A stretch of 64,000 nt of DNA. Source: Pseudomonas syringae CC1557. Lineage in GTDB: Bacteria > Pseudomonadota > Gammaproteobacteria > Pseudomonadales > Pseudomonadaceae. Below are positions 48,402-58,537 of this stretch, piece by piece. Location: contig NZ_CP007014.1 in assembly GCF_000452705.1 (NCBI RefSeq), positions 310,001-374,000 of the forward strand. Direction: 5' to 3'. The notes under the pieces were generated by a model. That model searched no databases. It worked only from the letters and a program-made list of their open reading frames with translations, and was not told where the DNA came from. The stretch's first letter is position 1. Each line of letters opens with the position of its first letter. A program made the position numbers and the translations under genes.

Positions 48402-48647
48402 CTAGTGATGTTCGGCTTGCCACAGGTCATAGTCCGCCTGAATACCCAGCTACAGACGCGCGCTGCTGATAGCTGCCCGCCAACGCCTGACTGCCGGATC
48501 GGGGCTCACAGGTGCATGTCCATGCAGAATTCTCGATAGCGTTTCTCTTGCAAAACCCAAGTGGCTGGCGAACTCGGTGCCGGTGGTCTGCAAACCCGGA
48601 ATCACCTCTTCAAACAGGAGCCCGTCCGGATGGGGAGGGTTGAACAT
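48402..48647 (-). pseudogene. HigA-type antitoxin, interrupted by an amber codon
   Basis: From the ATG at 48647 the frame reads MFNPPHPDGLLFEEVIPG and an HTH (HLGFARETLSRILHG), the HigA/XRE antitoxin pattern. It meets a TAG at 48450-48452 after AAISSARL. Reading through, the same frame continues LGIQADYDLWQAEHH and stops at 48402. HigA relatives have Trp at the interruption (ARLWLG), so TGG to TAG is the simplest explanation. No HigB toxin frame is visible nearby. It is a relic beside the ATPase-nuclease genes. Confidence 0.8.
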
Positions 48648-48893
48648 TTCCGTGGGGCGGACTCTAGTGCAGTGCTGCGGACGAGGTGGAACGTAAGAGA
48701 GTCTGGCAATGTGGCTTTGATGGAAGTGTCTGGCCAAGAGGTGCGGTGTAGGACGAATCTCTAATATTTGCGCGACATGACTCTTTGACAAATAAGGCCA
48801 TAAAGCAGGCGATTACAGCGCATAGAGTGCTACACATCAGGCCGGTCAAGCGATACTGTTCGCTTTCTGAATTTACGCATAAGGAAACCTCTG

Positions 48894-49946
48894 ATGCTCA
48901 AGACACTGAGCGTTAAAAATCTCACGGTTTTCCGAGAGCTGAACCTCATTTGTAGCCCCGGCCTCAATGTCATCGTCGGGGAGAACGGAATGGGTAAAAC
49001 CCATTTACTTAAAATTGCTTATGCGCTGATTGCTACAAGCGCTGAGGCAGCGAAAAAAGCGAGCTTGGCTGAGCCCACCAAGACTTACCTGCAGAAAGCC
49101 TATGCTGAGAAACTCACAGGCGTATTCAGGCCTGAGTCGGTTGGCAGGCTTGCACGTCGCAAGCAAGGCCGTGACAGATGCGAAGTTTCATTGGCCTTTG
49201 ACGACATAGCTCTGGACACAGCTGTCAGTTTTGCGACCAGTGCCAAAACAGACGTTCAGATAGAAAAGCTCCCGGAAAAGTGGGACAAGCAGAGCCCGCT
49301 TTATCTGCCGACTCGTGAACTGTTGACGATATATCCTGGTTTTGTCTCTGTTTATGAAGGGCATTATCTTGAATTTGAGGAGACGTGGCGTGATACATGC
49401 CTGCATCTCGGTTCGCCCACCCTAAAAGGGCCTCGGGAAAAATGGGCAGCTCAGATATTGCAGCCAATTGAGCAAGCCTTGGGTGGCAAAGTGGTTCTGG
49501 ACAACAGCGGTCGCTTTTACCTGAATATGCCAGGCAAGGGCTCCATGGAGATGCCTCTGGTCGCTGAAGGGCTGAGGAAGCTGGCAATGCTTGCCCGTCT
49601 GATTGCCACAGGCTCTGTTCTCGACAAGGGGTATCTTTTCTGGGACGAGCCGGAAGCGAATCTCAATCCTCGTCTGATCCGCCTGGTTGCCAACGTCATA
49701 CATGAACTGGCAAGTCAGGGCGTGCAGATATTCATTGCGACCCATAGCTTCTTTTTACTCAAAGAGCTCGATCTGCTCTCGAGACAAAAACCTTTTCCAC
49801 TCCAGTACTGGGGGCTTAAAAGAGAGGAGGGTGTCGAGGGCGTCTCGGTCGAGCAAGTGGATGCTTTAGACGGTCTTTCAAAATTGGTCATGCTGGATGA
49901 GGAACTTGCTCAGTACGATCGTGAGTTGCACATTGCCAATGGTTGA
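48894..49946 (+). CDS. AAA/ABC-type ATPase, candidate defence protein
   Basis: ATPase of 350 residues of the RecF/SMC-like group. Walker A is GENGMGKT (29-36). The helical insert about 60-220 is unlike known housekeeping proteins. A signature-like AEGLRKLAMLARL (224-236), Walker B GYLFWDEPEANLNP (D251, E252) and the switch His in IFIATHSFF (H284) follow. There is no TOPRIM domain at the C-terminus, so it is not a full OLD protein. AAGGA lies 9 nt before the ATG, and a perfect TTGACA lies at 48785-48790. It overlaps the next gene by 8 nt. Codon choice is visibly less GC-rich than that of the neighbours, suggesting transfer. Confidence 0.85.
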   Translation: MLKTLSVKNLTVFRELNLICSPGLNVIVGENGMGKTHLLKIAYALIATSAEAAKKASLAEPTKTYLQKAYAEKLTGVFRPESVGRLARRKQGRDRCEVSLAFDDIALDTAVSFATSAKTDVQIEKLPEKWDKQSPLYLPTRELLTIYPGFVSVYEGHYLEFEETWRDTCLHLGSPTLKGPREKWAAQILQPIEQALGGKVVLDNSGRFYLNMPGKGSMEMPLVAEGLRKLAMLARLIATGSVLDKGYLFWDEPEANLNPRLIRLVANVIHELASQGVQIFIATHSFFLLKELDLLSRQKPFPLQYWGLKREEGVEGVSVEQVDALDGLSKLVMLDEELAQYDRELHIANG

Positions 49947-50526
49947 TGTTGTTGAGGGAAAACTGACTTTCTCATTTGGTGATGACTGGAAGGTCATCAA
50001 GTTCGATGAGACTGTCTGGTATAGCGAGCGCATGAAGCGAAGTCTTAAAGGTATGGATATTCTGGCCACCCGGGAAAATCGCCATTGGTGGATAGAAATC
50101 AAGGACTGCCTTGGTTATGAGCCAGACAACCTGCCGAGAATGTCAGGTGCGATTCCCGCCTCTGTCACCCTGACCAAAGGGTGGCTTGATACGCAGTCGT
50201 TTGCCAGAGAAGTAAACGTGCAGCGTCGGAAGCTGTTTATTATTGACGAGGTGATGCAGAAGTTTCGAGATACTTTGGTTTCTGTTGTGGTGGCACACAG
50301 GGAAAATGATGGCGAGTTATCTGCTTTTACGCCACCGGCCAAAGAGGGTCATAGTTTGGTGATAGTGCTGCTTTTAGCGTGGTCGTCGAGAGACTATGGT
50401 CGTTTGGCGGCTCGTCTGAAGCTCAAGCTGGATATGGCTTTAAAGCCATACGGATTGATAGGCTTTGTAGTGAGTGAGGTCAGCAGGGTCCCAGGGCTCG
50501 AATTAACGGTAAATAGAAGCGTTTGA
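49939..50526 (+). CDS. Putative PD-(D/E)xK nuclease partner of the ATPase
   Basis: Protein of 195 residues. The segment GMDILATRENRHWWIEIKD has the PD-(D/E)xK pattern: D40 after a short strand, then E53-x-K55 in a hydrophobic strand (WWIEIKD), with an E30 upstream in YSERMKRSLKG that could be the helical acidic residue. The C-terminal half is unassigned. The ATG at 49939 overlaps the ATPase stop (ATGGTTGA), so translation is coupled; an earlier in-frame ATG at 49897 would overlap by 50 nt. Nuclease function is inference from the motif; a DUF-type partner without catalysis is possible. Confidence 0.7.
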   Translation: MVDVVEGKLTFSFGDDWKVIKFDETVWYSERMKRSLKGMDILATRENRHWWIEIKDCLGYEPDNLPRMSGAIPASVTLTKGWLDTQSFAREVNVQRRKLFIIDEVMQKFRDTLVSVVVAHRENDGELSAFTPPAKEGHSLVIVLLLAWSSRDYGRLAARLKLKLDMALKPYGLIGFVVSEVSRVPGLELTVNRSV

Positions 50527-50555
50527 CAGGCTGTCTGGTCTCCGGCGCAGCCAAT

Positions 50556-50587
50556 GTTCACGGACGTATCATTAGACGTCCGTGAAC
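50556..50587. terminator. Perfect 12-bp-stem hairpin between nuclease gene and rsmD
   Basis: GTTCACGGACGT pairs with ACGTCCGTGAAC around an 8-nt AT-rich loop, between two convergent genes. Few T residues follow on either strand. Confidence 0.6.
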
Positions 50588-50592
50588 GTTTA

Positions 50593-51177
50593 TTACCCCC
50601 GCTGCCACAACGCGTAGTAAACCTGCCCCGCCTTCTTCTCGCGATGCAGGCGCCAGCTGCCGGGCAGGCCGAGGGTCGACGGTGGTGTCTCGCTCTCGGT
50701 ATAGACCCAGGCGTTGTCGGCCAGCCAGCCACGGGTTTCCAGCAGGTTGCAGGCGGATGCCAGCAAGCCCTGATGGAAGGGCGGGTCGAGGAAGACCAGG
50801 TCGAAAGGCGTTGCCACGGATGTTTCCAGGTGGCGCAGGGCGTCGGTCTGGGAAACCTGGCCACTGGTGCAGTTCAGGGCGTTGAGGTTCTGGCGCAGGC
50901 TGGCGATGGCAGCGGCGTTGCTGTCCAGCGCCAGGCCCATGCTGGCACCCCGCGACAGGGCCTCGAAAAACAGCGCGCCGCTGCCGGTGAAGACGTCCAG
51001 TACCCTGGCGCCGGCAATGTAAGGCGCGAGCCAGTTGAACAGGGTTTCGCGCACGCGATCCGGCGTCGGGCGCAGGCCGGGGGCGTCCGGGAACGTCAGG
51101 CGGCGGCTGCCCCATTCTCCCCCGATGATGCGAAGCTGACCCAGGCCGTTATGGCCCTTCGGACGTGGATTGGCCAT
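50593..51177 (-). CDS. rsmD: 16S rRNA (guanine-966 N2)-methyltransferase RsmD
   Basis: Methylates G966 of 16S rRNA (194 residues). Motifs: RIIGGEWGSRRLTFP, LRPTPDRVRETLFNWL, VLDVFTGSGALFFEALSRGA (motif I) and FDLVFLDPPFHQGLL (DPPF). Its ATG overlaps the stop of the upstream M16 gene (TGATG). This is the conserved M16-M16-rsmD order facing ftsYEX. Confidence 0.94.
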   Translation of the reverse strand: MANPRPKGHNGLGQLRIIGGEWGSRRLTFPDAPGLRPTPDRVRETLFNWLAPYIAGARVLDVFTGSGALFFEALSRGASMGLALDSNAAAIASLRQNLNALNCTSGQVSQTDALRHLETSVATPFDLVFLDPPFHQGLLASACNLLETRGWLADNAWVYTESETPPSTLGLPGSWRLHREKKAGQVYYALWQRG

Positions 51178-52679
51178 CAGTGTTCCGGGACCCCTACAGG
51201 TTGGCGGGTGGGTGTGTCGGTCGGTGCAGGCAATGGCTTCTGCTCGACAGTCGGGCCGACCGTGACGATGACCATCTTGTCGGCACTCAAATGCTTGCTC
51301 ATCGCCGCCTTGACCTGTTCGACCGTCACGCTCTGGGCGGCGGCCATGTAGTCTTCCAGGTACGTCAGCGGCAGGTCGTAGAAGCCGATGGCACCCAACT
51401 GGCCGACGATTGCCGAGTTACTGGCGGCGGTGAGCGGGAAGCTGCCAGTCAGTTCGCGCTTCACGTCATCGAGCTCTTTCTGAGTCGGACCGTTGGCAAG
51501 AAAGTCGCGGACGATGTCCTGCACCAGTTTGAGCGTGTTTTCACTCATCTCGGCACGGGTTTGCAGGCCGATCATGAATGGGCCTGCCACCTGCATGGCG
51601 GTAAAGCCGGACGATACGCCATAGGTCAGGCCGCGTTTTTCACGCACCTCGGTCATCAGTCGGCTGCCAAAACCGCCACCGCCGAGTACCGAGTTACCAA
51701 CGGTCAGTGCAGCGTAATCCGGGTCGTTACGGTCGATGCCCAGTTGCGCAAGCATCAGGTGGGTCTGATTAGAAGCAAACTCGATGTGCGTCGGACCGGC
51801 CTTGGGTTCGACCGGAACGGGGACCTTGGCCAGCGCCGGGCCTTTTGGCAGCGAGGCGGAAACCTGGGCTGCAATGGCTTGCGCCTCGTCACGGGACAGG
51901 TCGCCGACCAGGGCGATCACCGCATTGCCAGCTGCATAACCCTTGGCGTGGAAGGCCTTGAGCTGAGCAAGCGTAATGGCATTGATGCTCTTGACATCAC
52001 CTTCGCTCGGGTGAGCATAGGGATGATCACCGTACAGGCGCTTGAACAGCTCATTGGTGCCGATAGCGGCCGGGCTCTGCTTCTGGCTTTCGAGGCTGTC
52101 GATCAACTGGTTCTTGATGCGCGTCAGCGAGTCGGCAGGGAAGGTGGGCTTGCCCACCACCTCGCCGAACAGCTTCAAGGCCGGATCACGCTTGTCGACC
52201 GCGCTAAGGCTGCGCAGCGAGGCAACGGCCATGTCGCGGTAGGAACCGTTGCCGAAGTCCGCGCCCAGGCCTTCGAAACCCTGAGCAATGGCGCTGACAT
52301 CCTTGCCTTTCACGCCTTCATTGAGCATGGCGTTGGTGAGCAGGGCGATACCCGGTGATTTCTGGTCCTGGCTGCTGCCAGCGGCAAAGATCAGGCGCAT
52401 GTCGAACATCGGCAGCTCGCGCGACTCGACGAACAGGACCTTGGCGCCTTCGGCGGTCTTCCAGGTCTGGATGTTCAGCGCGCGGCGGGCCGGTGCCTTG
52501 CCGTCCAGTTCCTTGAGGGTTTGCAGGTTACTGCCCAGTGCCGGTGTGGTTTGAGCGGCCTGGGTTGGCTCGGTAACAGCGGCGTTATCGGCCAGCACCG
52601 GCTGGGCGACAAAGGCACCGAGTGAACCGGCCAGGATCAGGCCGAGCAGCGCATGACGTGAAGCGTTGCGCTTGATCAT
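51177..52679 (-). CDS. M16 family peptidase-like subunit (no zinc motif)
   Basis: Protein of 500 residues with a signal peptide (about 1-30: LLGLILAGSLGAFVAQPVLA). It has the M16 double fold but no HxxEH; the matching helix reads GIALLTNAMLNEGVKG. Later HLMLAQLGIDRNDPDY and GGGGFGSRLMTEVREKRGLTYGV are typical of M16. It is probably the non-catalytic partner of the active M16 peptidase encoded immediately upstream (4-nt overlap). Substrate unknown; periplasmic. Confidence 0.85.
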   Translation of the reverse strand: MIKRNASRHALLGLILAGSLGAFVAQPVLADNAAVTEPTQAAQTTPALGSNLQTLKELDGKAPARRALNIQTWKTAEGAKVLFVESRELPMFDMRLIFAAGSSQDQKSPGIALLTNAMLNEGVKGKDVSAIAQGFEGLGADFGNGSYRDMAVASLRSLSAVDKRDPALKLFGEVVGKPTFPADSLTRIKNQLIDSLESQKQSPAAIGTNELFKRLYGDHPYAHPSEGDVKSINAITLAQLKAFHAKGYAAGNAVIALVGDLSRDEAQAIAAQVSASLPKGPALAKVPVPVEPKAGPTHIEFASNQTHLMLAQLGIDRNDPDYAALTVGNSVLGGGGFGSRLMTEVREKRGLTYGVSSGFTAMQVAGPFMIGLQTRAEMSENTLKLVQDIVRDFLANGPTQKELDDVKRELTGSFPLTAASNSAIVGQLGAIGFYDLPLTYLEDYMAAAQSVTVEQVKAAMSKHLSADKMVIVTVGPTVEQKPLPAPTDTPTRQPVGVPEH

Positions 52680-54028
52680 TTGGCTTTCTCCTCAGGCAAA
52701 ACGTGCGCAACGCTGAGGCGCTCACGGGTGAAATAGGTATTGGCAGCTTTCTGAATGTCCTGCGGCGTCACGCTTTGCAGCGCCTCAAGTTCGTTGTCCA
52801 TCAGCTTCCAGGACAGGCCGACGGTTTCCAGCTCGCCGATCATGGTCGCCTGGCTGGTGATCGAATCACGCTCGTACACCACTCCGGCGATGACTTGAGC
52901 CCTTACACGCTCTAGCTCTTCTGCGGACGGTGCCTTGGTTTTCAGGTCATTAAGCAGGCGCCAGATTCCGGCTTCGACATCGGCCAGTGTCTTCTTCTTT
53001 TGTGTGTTCGGCGTGGCGCTGATCATGAACAGGCTGTCACCGCGGGCAAAGGCGTCGTAGCGCGAGGAGGCGCCAGAGACCAGCTCTTCGCCACGTTCCA
53101 GTCGTGCCGGAATGCGCGCGCTGTAGCCACCGTCGAGCAGGGCAGCGATCAGGCGCAGGGCGTTGGCCGAACGTGGATCTTCAGCAGTGGCGACGCTTGG
53201 CACGTTGAAGCCGTAAATCAGGCTCGGTAACTGGGTTTTGACGTGCAGGGTAATCTTGCGCTCGCCGGGTTCGGCCAGCTCAAGCGGTTTTTTCGAAGGC
53301 GGCACGTCGCGACGCGGGATCGGCCCGAAGAAGCGCTCTGCCAGCGCCTTGACCTCATCCGGCTGCACGTCACCGACCACCACCAGTGTGGCGTTGTTCG
53401 GGGTGTACCAGGATTCGTACCAGTGGCGCAGTTCTTCGACTTTCATGCGTTCCAGGTCTGCCATCCAGCCAATGGTTGGCGTGTGATAGCCGCTGGCCGG
53501 GTAGGCCATCGCCTTGAAGCGTTCGAACGCCTTGCCCATCGGCTTGTCATCGGTGCGCAGGCGGCGTTCTTCCTTGATGACTTCGATCTCGCGACTGAAT
53601 TCGTCAGGCGGCAGTTTCAGCGTCGCCATGCGATCGGCTTCCAGCTCCAGCGCCACGCTCAGGCGGTCACGGGCCAGCACCTGATAGTAGGCGGTGTAGT
53701 CATCGCTGGTGAAGGCGTTTTCTTCGGCGCCCAGATCGCGCAGAATCAGCGAGGATTCTCCCGGCCCGGTCTTGCTGCTGCCTTTGAACATCATGTGTTC
53801 AAGCGCGTGGGACAGACCGGTCTGGCCCGGCGTCTCGTAGCTGGAGCCGACCTTGTACCAGATCTGGGAAACCACCACGGGAGCGCGGTGATCTTCACGG
53901 ACAACGACCTTCAGGCCATTGTCGAGGGTAAATTCGTGGGTCGGTTGCGGGTCAGCAGCCAATGCAGTCAAAGGCAGACAAACTGTGCTGAGCAGCAGGC
54001 CTGCGGCGCGGCGGGCTAGAGCATTCAT
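52676..54028 (-). CDS. M16 family zinc metallopeptidase
   Basis: Periplasmic peptidase of 450 residues. Signal peptide about 1-25 (LLLSTVCLPLTALAA). Inverted zinc motif: GLSHALEHMMFKG (H74, E77, H78), with the distal Glu in ALELEADRMATL. RLRTDDKPMGKAFERF and SPEEN-like segments follow. It overlaps the inactive partner by 4 nt and is divergent from ftsY. Full length. Confidence 0.9.
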   Translation of the reverse strand: MNALARRAAGLLLSTVCLPLTALAADPQPTHEFTLDNGLKVVVREDHRAPVVVSQIWYKVGSSYETPGQTGLSHALEHMMFKGSSKTGPGESSLILRDLGAEENAFTSDDYTAYYQVLARDRLSVALELEADRMATLKLPPDEFSREIEVIKEERRLRTDDKPMGKAFERFKAMAYPASGYHTPTIGWMADLERMKVEELRHWYESWYTPNNATLVVVGDVQPDEVKALAERFFGPIPRRDVPPSKKPLELAEPGERKITLHVKTQLPSLIYGFNVPSVATAEDPRSANALRLIAALLDGGYSARIPARLERGEELVSGASSRYDAFARGDSLFMISATPNTQKKKTLADVEAGIWRLLNDLKTKAPSAEELERVRAQVIAGVVYERDSITSQATMIGELETVGLSWKLMDNELEALQSVTPQDIQKAANTYFTRERLSVAHVLPEEKAK

Positions 54029-54284
54029 TCGTAGTTCGAACCTGTAGGACGGCCCGCGTGAACTTAGCGTCGGCGGGCGCGGGGGTGTTAGGATACTGAT
54101 CCGTTTGCTTCAGAGACAGCCTTCACTGGCCGATTGCGAGTGAAACCTGTCTGAAACGCAGGTAAAGGTAGCTGCACAAGCGACCGTTGAGTGAACAAGA
54201 AGTCCTAAACGCAGTCTGTTTTGCATGTCAGAATTTTTCCGGGTCGCCCTCTGGCGTCCCGCAACCTTGAGATAGCCGTCCTCC

Positions 54285-55793
54285 ATGTTTGGTTCCAACG
54301 ACGACAAGAAGACCCCAGCTGCGGCTGGAGAGAAGAAAGGCCTGTTCGGATGGCTGCGCAAGAAGCCGCAGGAAGCCGAGCCAACGCCACCCGAATCGAC
54401 CCCGACGCAGCCTGACCCGATTGTCGAAACGACGCCGCAGGTTGAATCTCCTGTTGCCTCGCAGTCAGTGCCGGAGGCCATGGCCGAATCTGCCGCTCCT
54501 GCGCCGCAAACTCAGGTCGAGCCGGGTGCGCCGTCGCCGCAGCCATGGCTGACCTTGCCGGTAGCGGAAGAGCCGGTAGCGCTGAGTGATGACCGTGCGC
54601 CGCATGTCACACCGGTAATCCCGGAGCAGAGCCATTTTTACAAAAGCCCTGAGCCGCAAGTAGCTGAACCGGTCGAGGCCGAGCCAGTCATTGCCGAGCC
54701 TGTAGCCGACATTACGCCGATCAGCGTTGCCACACCGGAAGCCGCTCAGCCAGAACTCGCCCAGCCAGCAGCATTGGCAGCTTTGGTCGTGCCGCCTGTT
54801 CAGGAAACCACTCCTGTTCCCGCGCCCGTTCCTGCTCCGGTACAAGAGCCTGAAAGCGCCAAGGTCGGCTTCTTTGCCCGCCTCAAGCAAGGGCTGTCGA
54901 AAACCAGCGCCAGTATTGGCGAAGGCATGGCCAGTCTGTTTCTGGGCAAGAAAGCTATCGATGATGACCTGCTGGAAGAAATCGAAACCCGTCTGTTGAC
55001 GGCAGATGTCGGTGTCGAGGCTACTTCGGTCATTATTCAGAGCCTGACCCAGAAAGTCGCCCGTAAGCAGTTGACCGACGCTCAGGCGTTGTACACCTCG
55101 TTGCAGGGTGAACTGGCCGCGATGCTCAAGCCTGTCGAGCAGCCATTGGTGATCAAGGCTGAACAGAAGCCGTTCGTGATTCTGGTGGTGGGCGTCAACG
55201 GCGCGGGCAAGACCACGACCATCGGCAAGCTGGCCAAGAAGCTGCAGCTGGAAGGCAAGAAAGTCATGCTGGCTGCTGGCGATACGTTCCGCGCCGCCGC
55301 TGTCGAGCAATTGCAGGTGTGGGGCGAGCGTAACCATATTCCGGTGATTGCCCAGCACACTGGCGCCGACTCGGCTTCGGTCATCTTCGATGCCGTTCAG
55401 GCTGCCAAGGCGCGTGGCATTGACGTATTGATCGCTGACACGGCCGGTCGTCTGCACACCAAGGACAACCTGATGGAGGAATTGAAGAAGGTGCGCCGCG
55501 TTATCGGCAAACTGGACGCCGATGCTCCTCATGAAGTGCTGCTGGTGCTTGATGCAGGCACTGGTCAAAACGCGATCAATCAGGCCAAGCAATTCAACCA
55601 GACCGTTACATTGACCGGGCTGGCACTCACCAAGCTGGATGGCACGGCCAAGGGCGGTGTGATTTTCGCTCTGGCCAAGCAGTTCGGGCTGCCTATTCGT
55701 TATATCGGTGTAGGAGAAGGGATCGACGATCTGCGGACCTTCGAAGCCGAACCCTTTGTTCAGGCTCTGTTTGCGGAGCGGGAGCGTCCATGA
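54285..55793 (+). CDS. ftsY: Signal recognition particle receptor FtsY
   Basis: SRP receptor GTPase of 502 residues that docks ribosomes to the membrane for co-translational insertion. The long N-terminal A domain (about 1-190) is rich in Glu, Pro and Ala, as usual. The NG domain has GVNGAGKTTTIGKLAKKL (G1), DTFRAAAVEQLQVW (G2), DTAGRLHTKDNLMEEL (G3) and TKLDGTAKGG (G4). Its stop overlaps the ftsE start (ATGA), giving the conserved ftsY-ftsE-ftsX operon. Confidence 0.97.
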   Translation: MFGSNDDKKTPAAAGEKKGLFGWLRKKPQEAEPTPPESTPTQPDPIVETTPQVESPVASQSVPEAMAESAAPAPQTQVEPGAPSPQPWLTLPVAEEPVALSDDRAPHVTPVIPEQSHFYKSPEPQVAEPVEAEPVIAEPVADITPISVATPEAAQPELAQPAALAALVVPPVQETTPVPAPVPAPVQEPESAKVGFFARLKQGLSKTSASIGEGMASLFLGKKAIDDDLLEEIETRLLTADVGVEATSVIIQSLTQKVARKQLTDAQALYTSLQGELAAMLKPVEQPLVIKAEQKPFVILVVGVNGAGKTTTIGKLAKKLQLEGKKVMLAAGDTFRAAAVEQLQVWGERNHIPVIAQHTGADSASVIFDAVQAAKARGIDVLIADTAGRLHTKDNLMEELKKVRRVIGKLDADAPHEVLLVLDAGTGQNAINQAKQFNQTVTLTGLALTKLDGTAKGGVIFALAKQFGLPIRYIGVGEGIDDLRTFEAEPFVQALFAERERP

Positions 55794-56461
55794 TTCGATT
55801 CGAGCAGGTCGGTAAGCGCTATCCGAATGGACACGTCGGGTTGCATGAACTGAGCTTTCGAGTACGTCGCGGCGAGTTTCTGTTTGTCACCGGTCACTCC
55901 GGTGCTGGCAAAAGCACGCTGCTGCGCCTGTTGCTGGCCATGGAGCGCCCGACAACCGGCAAGCTGATGCTGGCAGGCCAGGATCTCGGGCAGATCAGCA
56001 ATGCGCAGATCCCGTTCCTGCGCCGCCAGATCGGCGTAGTGTTCCAGAATCACCAATTGCTGTTCGACCGCACGGTGTTCAACAACATTGCGTTGCCGTT
56101 GCAGATCCTTGGCCTGTCCAAGCCCGAGATTGCCAAGCGCGTCGATTCGGCACTTGAGCGCGTGGCGCTGTCGGACAAGTCCGATCTGTACCCCGGCGAC
56201 CTGTCTACAGGTCAGCAGCAGCGTGTCGGCATTGCCCGCGCCATCGTTCATCGTCCAGCACTGCTGCTGGCCGATGAACCGACCGGTAACCTCGATCCAC
56301 GCCTGGCCGCGGAAATCATGGGCGTTTTTGAAGACATCAACCGACTGGGGACCAGCGTGCTGATCGCCAGTCACGACCTGGCGTTGATTGCCCGCATGCG
56401 CCATCGCATGCTGACCCTGCAACGCGGACGCCTGATCGGTGACGGGGAGGCTGGGGTATGA
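55790..56461 (+). CDS. ftsE: Cell division ATP-binding protein FtsE
   Basis: ABC ATPase of 223 residues that, with FtsX, controls septal peptidoglycan hydrolases. Walker A: GHSGAGKSTLLRLL; Q-loop in VVFQNHQLLFDRT; signature LSTGQQQRVGIARAI; Walker B LLLADEPTGNLDP; switch His in LIASHDLALI. Overlaps ftsY and ftsX by 4 nt each. Confidence 0.97.
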   Translation: MIRFEQVGKRYPNGHVGLHELSFRVRRGEFLFVTGHSGAGKSTLLRLLLAMERPTTGKLMLAGQDLGQISNAQIPFLRRQIGVVFQNHQLLFDRTVFNNIALPLQILGLSKPEIAKRVDSALERVALSDKSDLYPGDLSTGQQQRVGIARAIVHRPALLLADEPTGNLDPRLAAEIMGVFEDINRLGTSVLIASHDLALIARMRHRMLTLQRGRLIGDGEAGV

Positions 56462-57492
56462 GTGCTACACGTAGCCCCAAGGTGTCGGAACGCGTCGCGC
56501 CCAAGGCGGCTGACCCGTTGCCGCCGAAAAAGAACAAACAGCGTCACGACCACGATGATGACGGCCCGGACTTCAGCATGTTGCTGTCGGCCTGGCTGGA
56601 AAGCCATCGCTCCAGTCTGGTAGACAGCCTGCGTCGTCTGGGCAAACAGCCTATCGGCAGTTTCTTTACCTGTCTGGTCATGGCGATTGCCCTGAGCCTG
56701 CCAATGGGCCTGTCATTACTGCTGAGCAATGTCGAGCGTCTTGGCGGTTCATGGCAGCGTGCTGCGCAGATATCCATCTACCTCAACCTGGATGCCAGCT
56801 CTGCTGACGGCACGCGAATGCGTGACGAGATCAAAGCGATGCCCGGCGTGGCCGATGCCGAGTACATCAGCAGCGATCAGGCACTGAAAGAGTTCCAGCA
56901 GCAGTCCGGTCTGGGCGAGGCGCTCAAGGAACTGCCGGAAAACCCGCTCCCGGGCGTGGTGCTGGTAACACCGGATGAAGTTGACAAGCCTGCGCTGGAG
57001 GCCTTGCGTACCCGGCTTGCTGGGCTGCCGAAGGTACAGCAGGCGCAACTGGACCTGCTCTGGGTTGAAAGGCTGGCAGCGATCCTTAAACTGGGCGATC
57101 GATTCGTCTTCGGCTTGACGGTTCTGCTGGTATCGGCTTTGCTGTTGGTGATTGGTAACACGATACGTCTGCACATCGAAAACCGCCGCACCGAAATCGA
57201 AGTCATCAAGCTGGTAGGCGGTACAGACAGCTACGTGCGCAGGCCCTTTCTTTATATGGGCGCGCTGTATGGTTTCGGGGCAGGGATCCTGTCATGGGGC
57301 GTACTGGCGTATGGTCTGGACTGGCTGAATGGTGCGGTTGTCGGGCTGGCAGGTCTGTATGGCAGCGACTTCTCGCTGGCAGGTGTACCGATGGCCGATG
57401 GTTTTTCGCTCTTGCTTGGAGCGGTTCTGTTAGGGTATATCGGTGCCTGGATTGCGGTCGCCCGTCACCTGCGTGAGCTGGCGCCCCGATAG
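56458..57492 (+). CDS. ftsX: Cell division protein FtsX
   Basis: Membrane partner of FtsE (344 residues). A basic cytoplasmic N-terminus (about 1-70; KNKQRHDHDDDGPDF) precedes TM1 (about 78-98), the periplasmic domain (about 100-215) and three C-terminal TMs (about 222-245, 272-295 and 318-338). NRRTEIEVIKLVGGTDSYVRRPFLYMG is the conserved coupling segment. It is translationally coupled to ftsE. Confidence 0.95.
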   Translation: MSATRSPKVSERVAPKAADPLPPKKNKQRHDHDDDGPDFSMLLSAWLESHRSSLVDSLRRLGKQPIGSFFTCLVMAIALSLPMGLSLLLSNVERLGGSWQRAAQISIYLNLDASSADGTRMRDEIKAMPGVADAEYISSDQALKEFQQQSGLGEALKELPENPLPGVVLVTPDEVDKPALEALRTRLAGLPKVQQAQLDLLWVERLAAILKLGDRFVFGLTVLLVSALLLVIGNTIRLHIENRRTEIEVIKLVGGTDSYVRRPFLYMGALYGFGAGILSWGVLAYGLDWLNGAVVGLAGLYGSDFSLAGVPMADGFSLLLGAVLLGYIGAWIAVARHLRELAPR

Positions 57493-57610
57493 AGCATCAA
57501 TATTGTTTCACCAGATTGGCTTCTGAAAATCAAGGAACTTGGTTAGCGGTTCCGGGTCAATCTGGCTAGTGCTGAACTGCACATCACATGTGCGCTGGAG
57601 GTTTTTTCGT

Positions 57611-58465
<855 letters not shown>

Positions 58466-58479
58466 GGCTACCCGGCAAC

Positions 58480-58510
58480 GAAAAACGCCCCGAGATGATC
58501 GGGGCGTTTT
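58480..58510 (+). terminator. Rho-independent terminator after rpoH
   Basis: Stem AAAAACGCCCCGA / TCGGGGCGTTTTT with a 5-nt loop and a T tail. Confidence 0.93.
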
Positions 58511-58537
58511 TGTTTGCGGGTATGGCTATCAGCTATC

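Noticed and set aside
48648..48893. A higB toxin upstream of the higA relic
   Set aside because: No frame on the minus strand here has the toxin pattern; the upstream extension of the higA frame is not protein-like.
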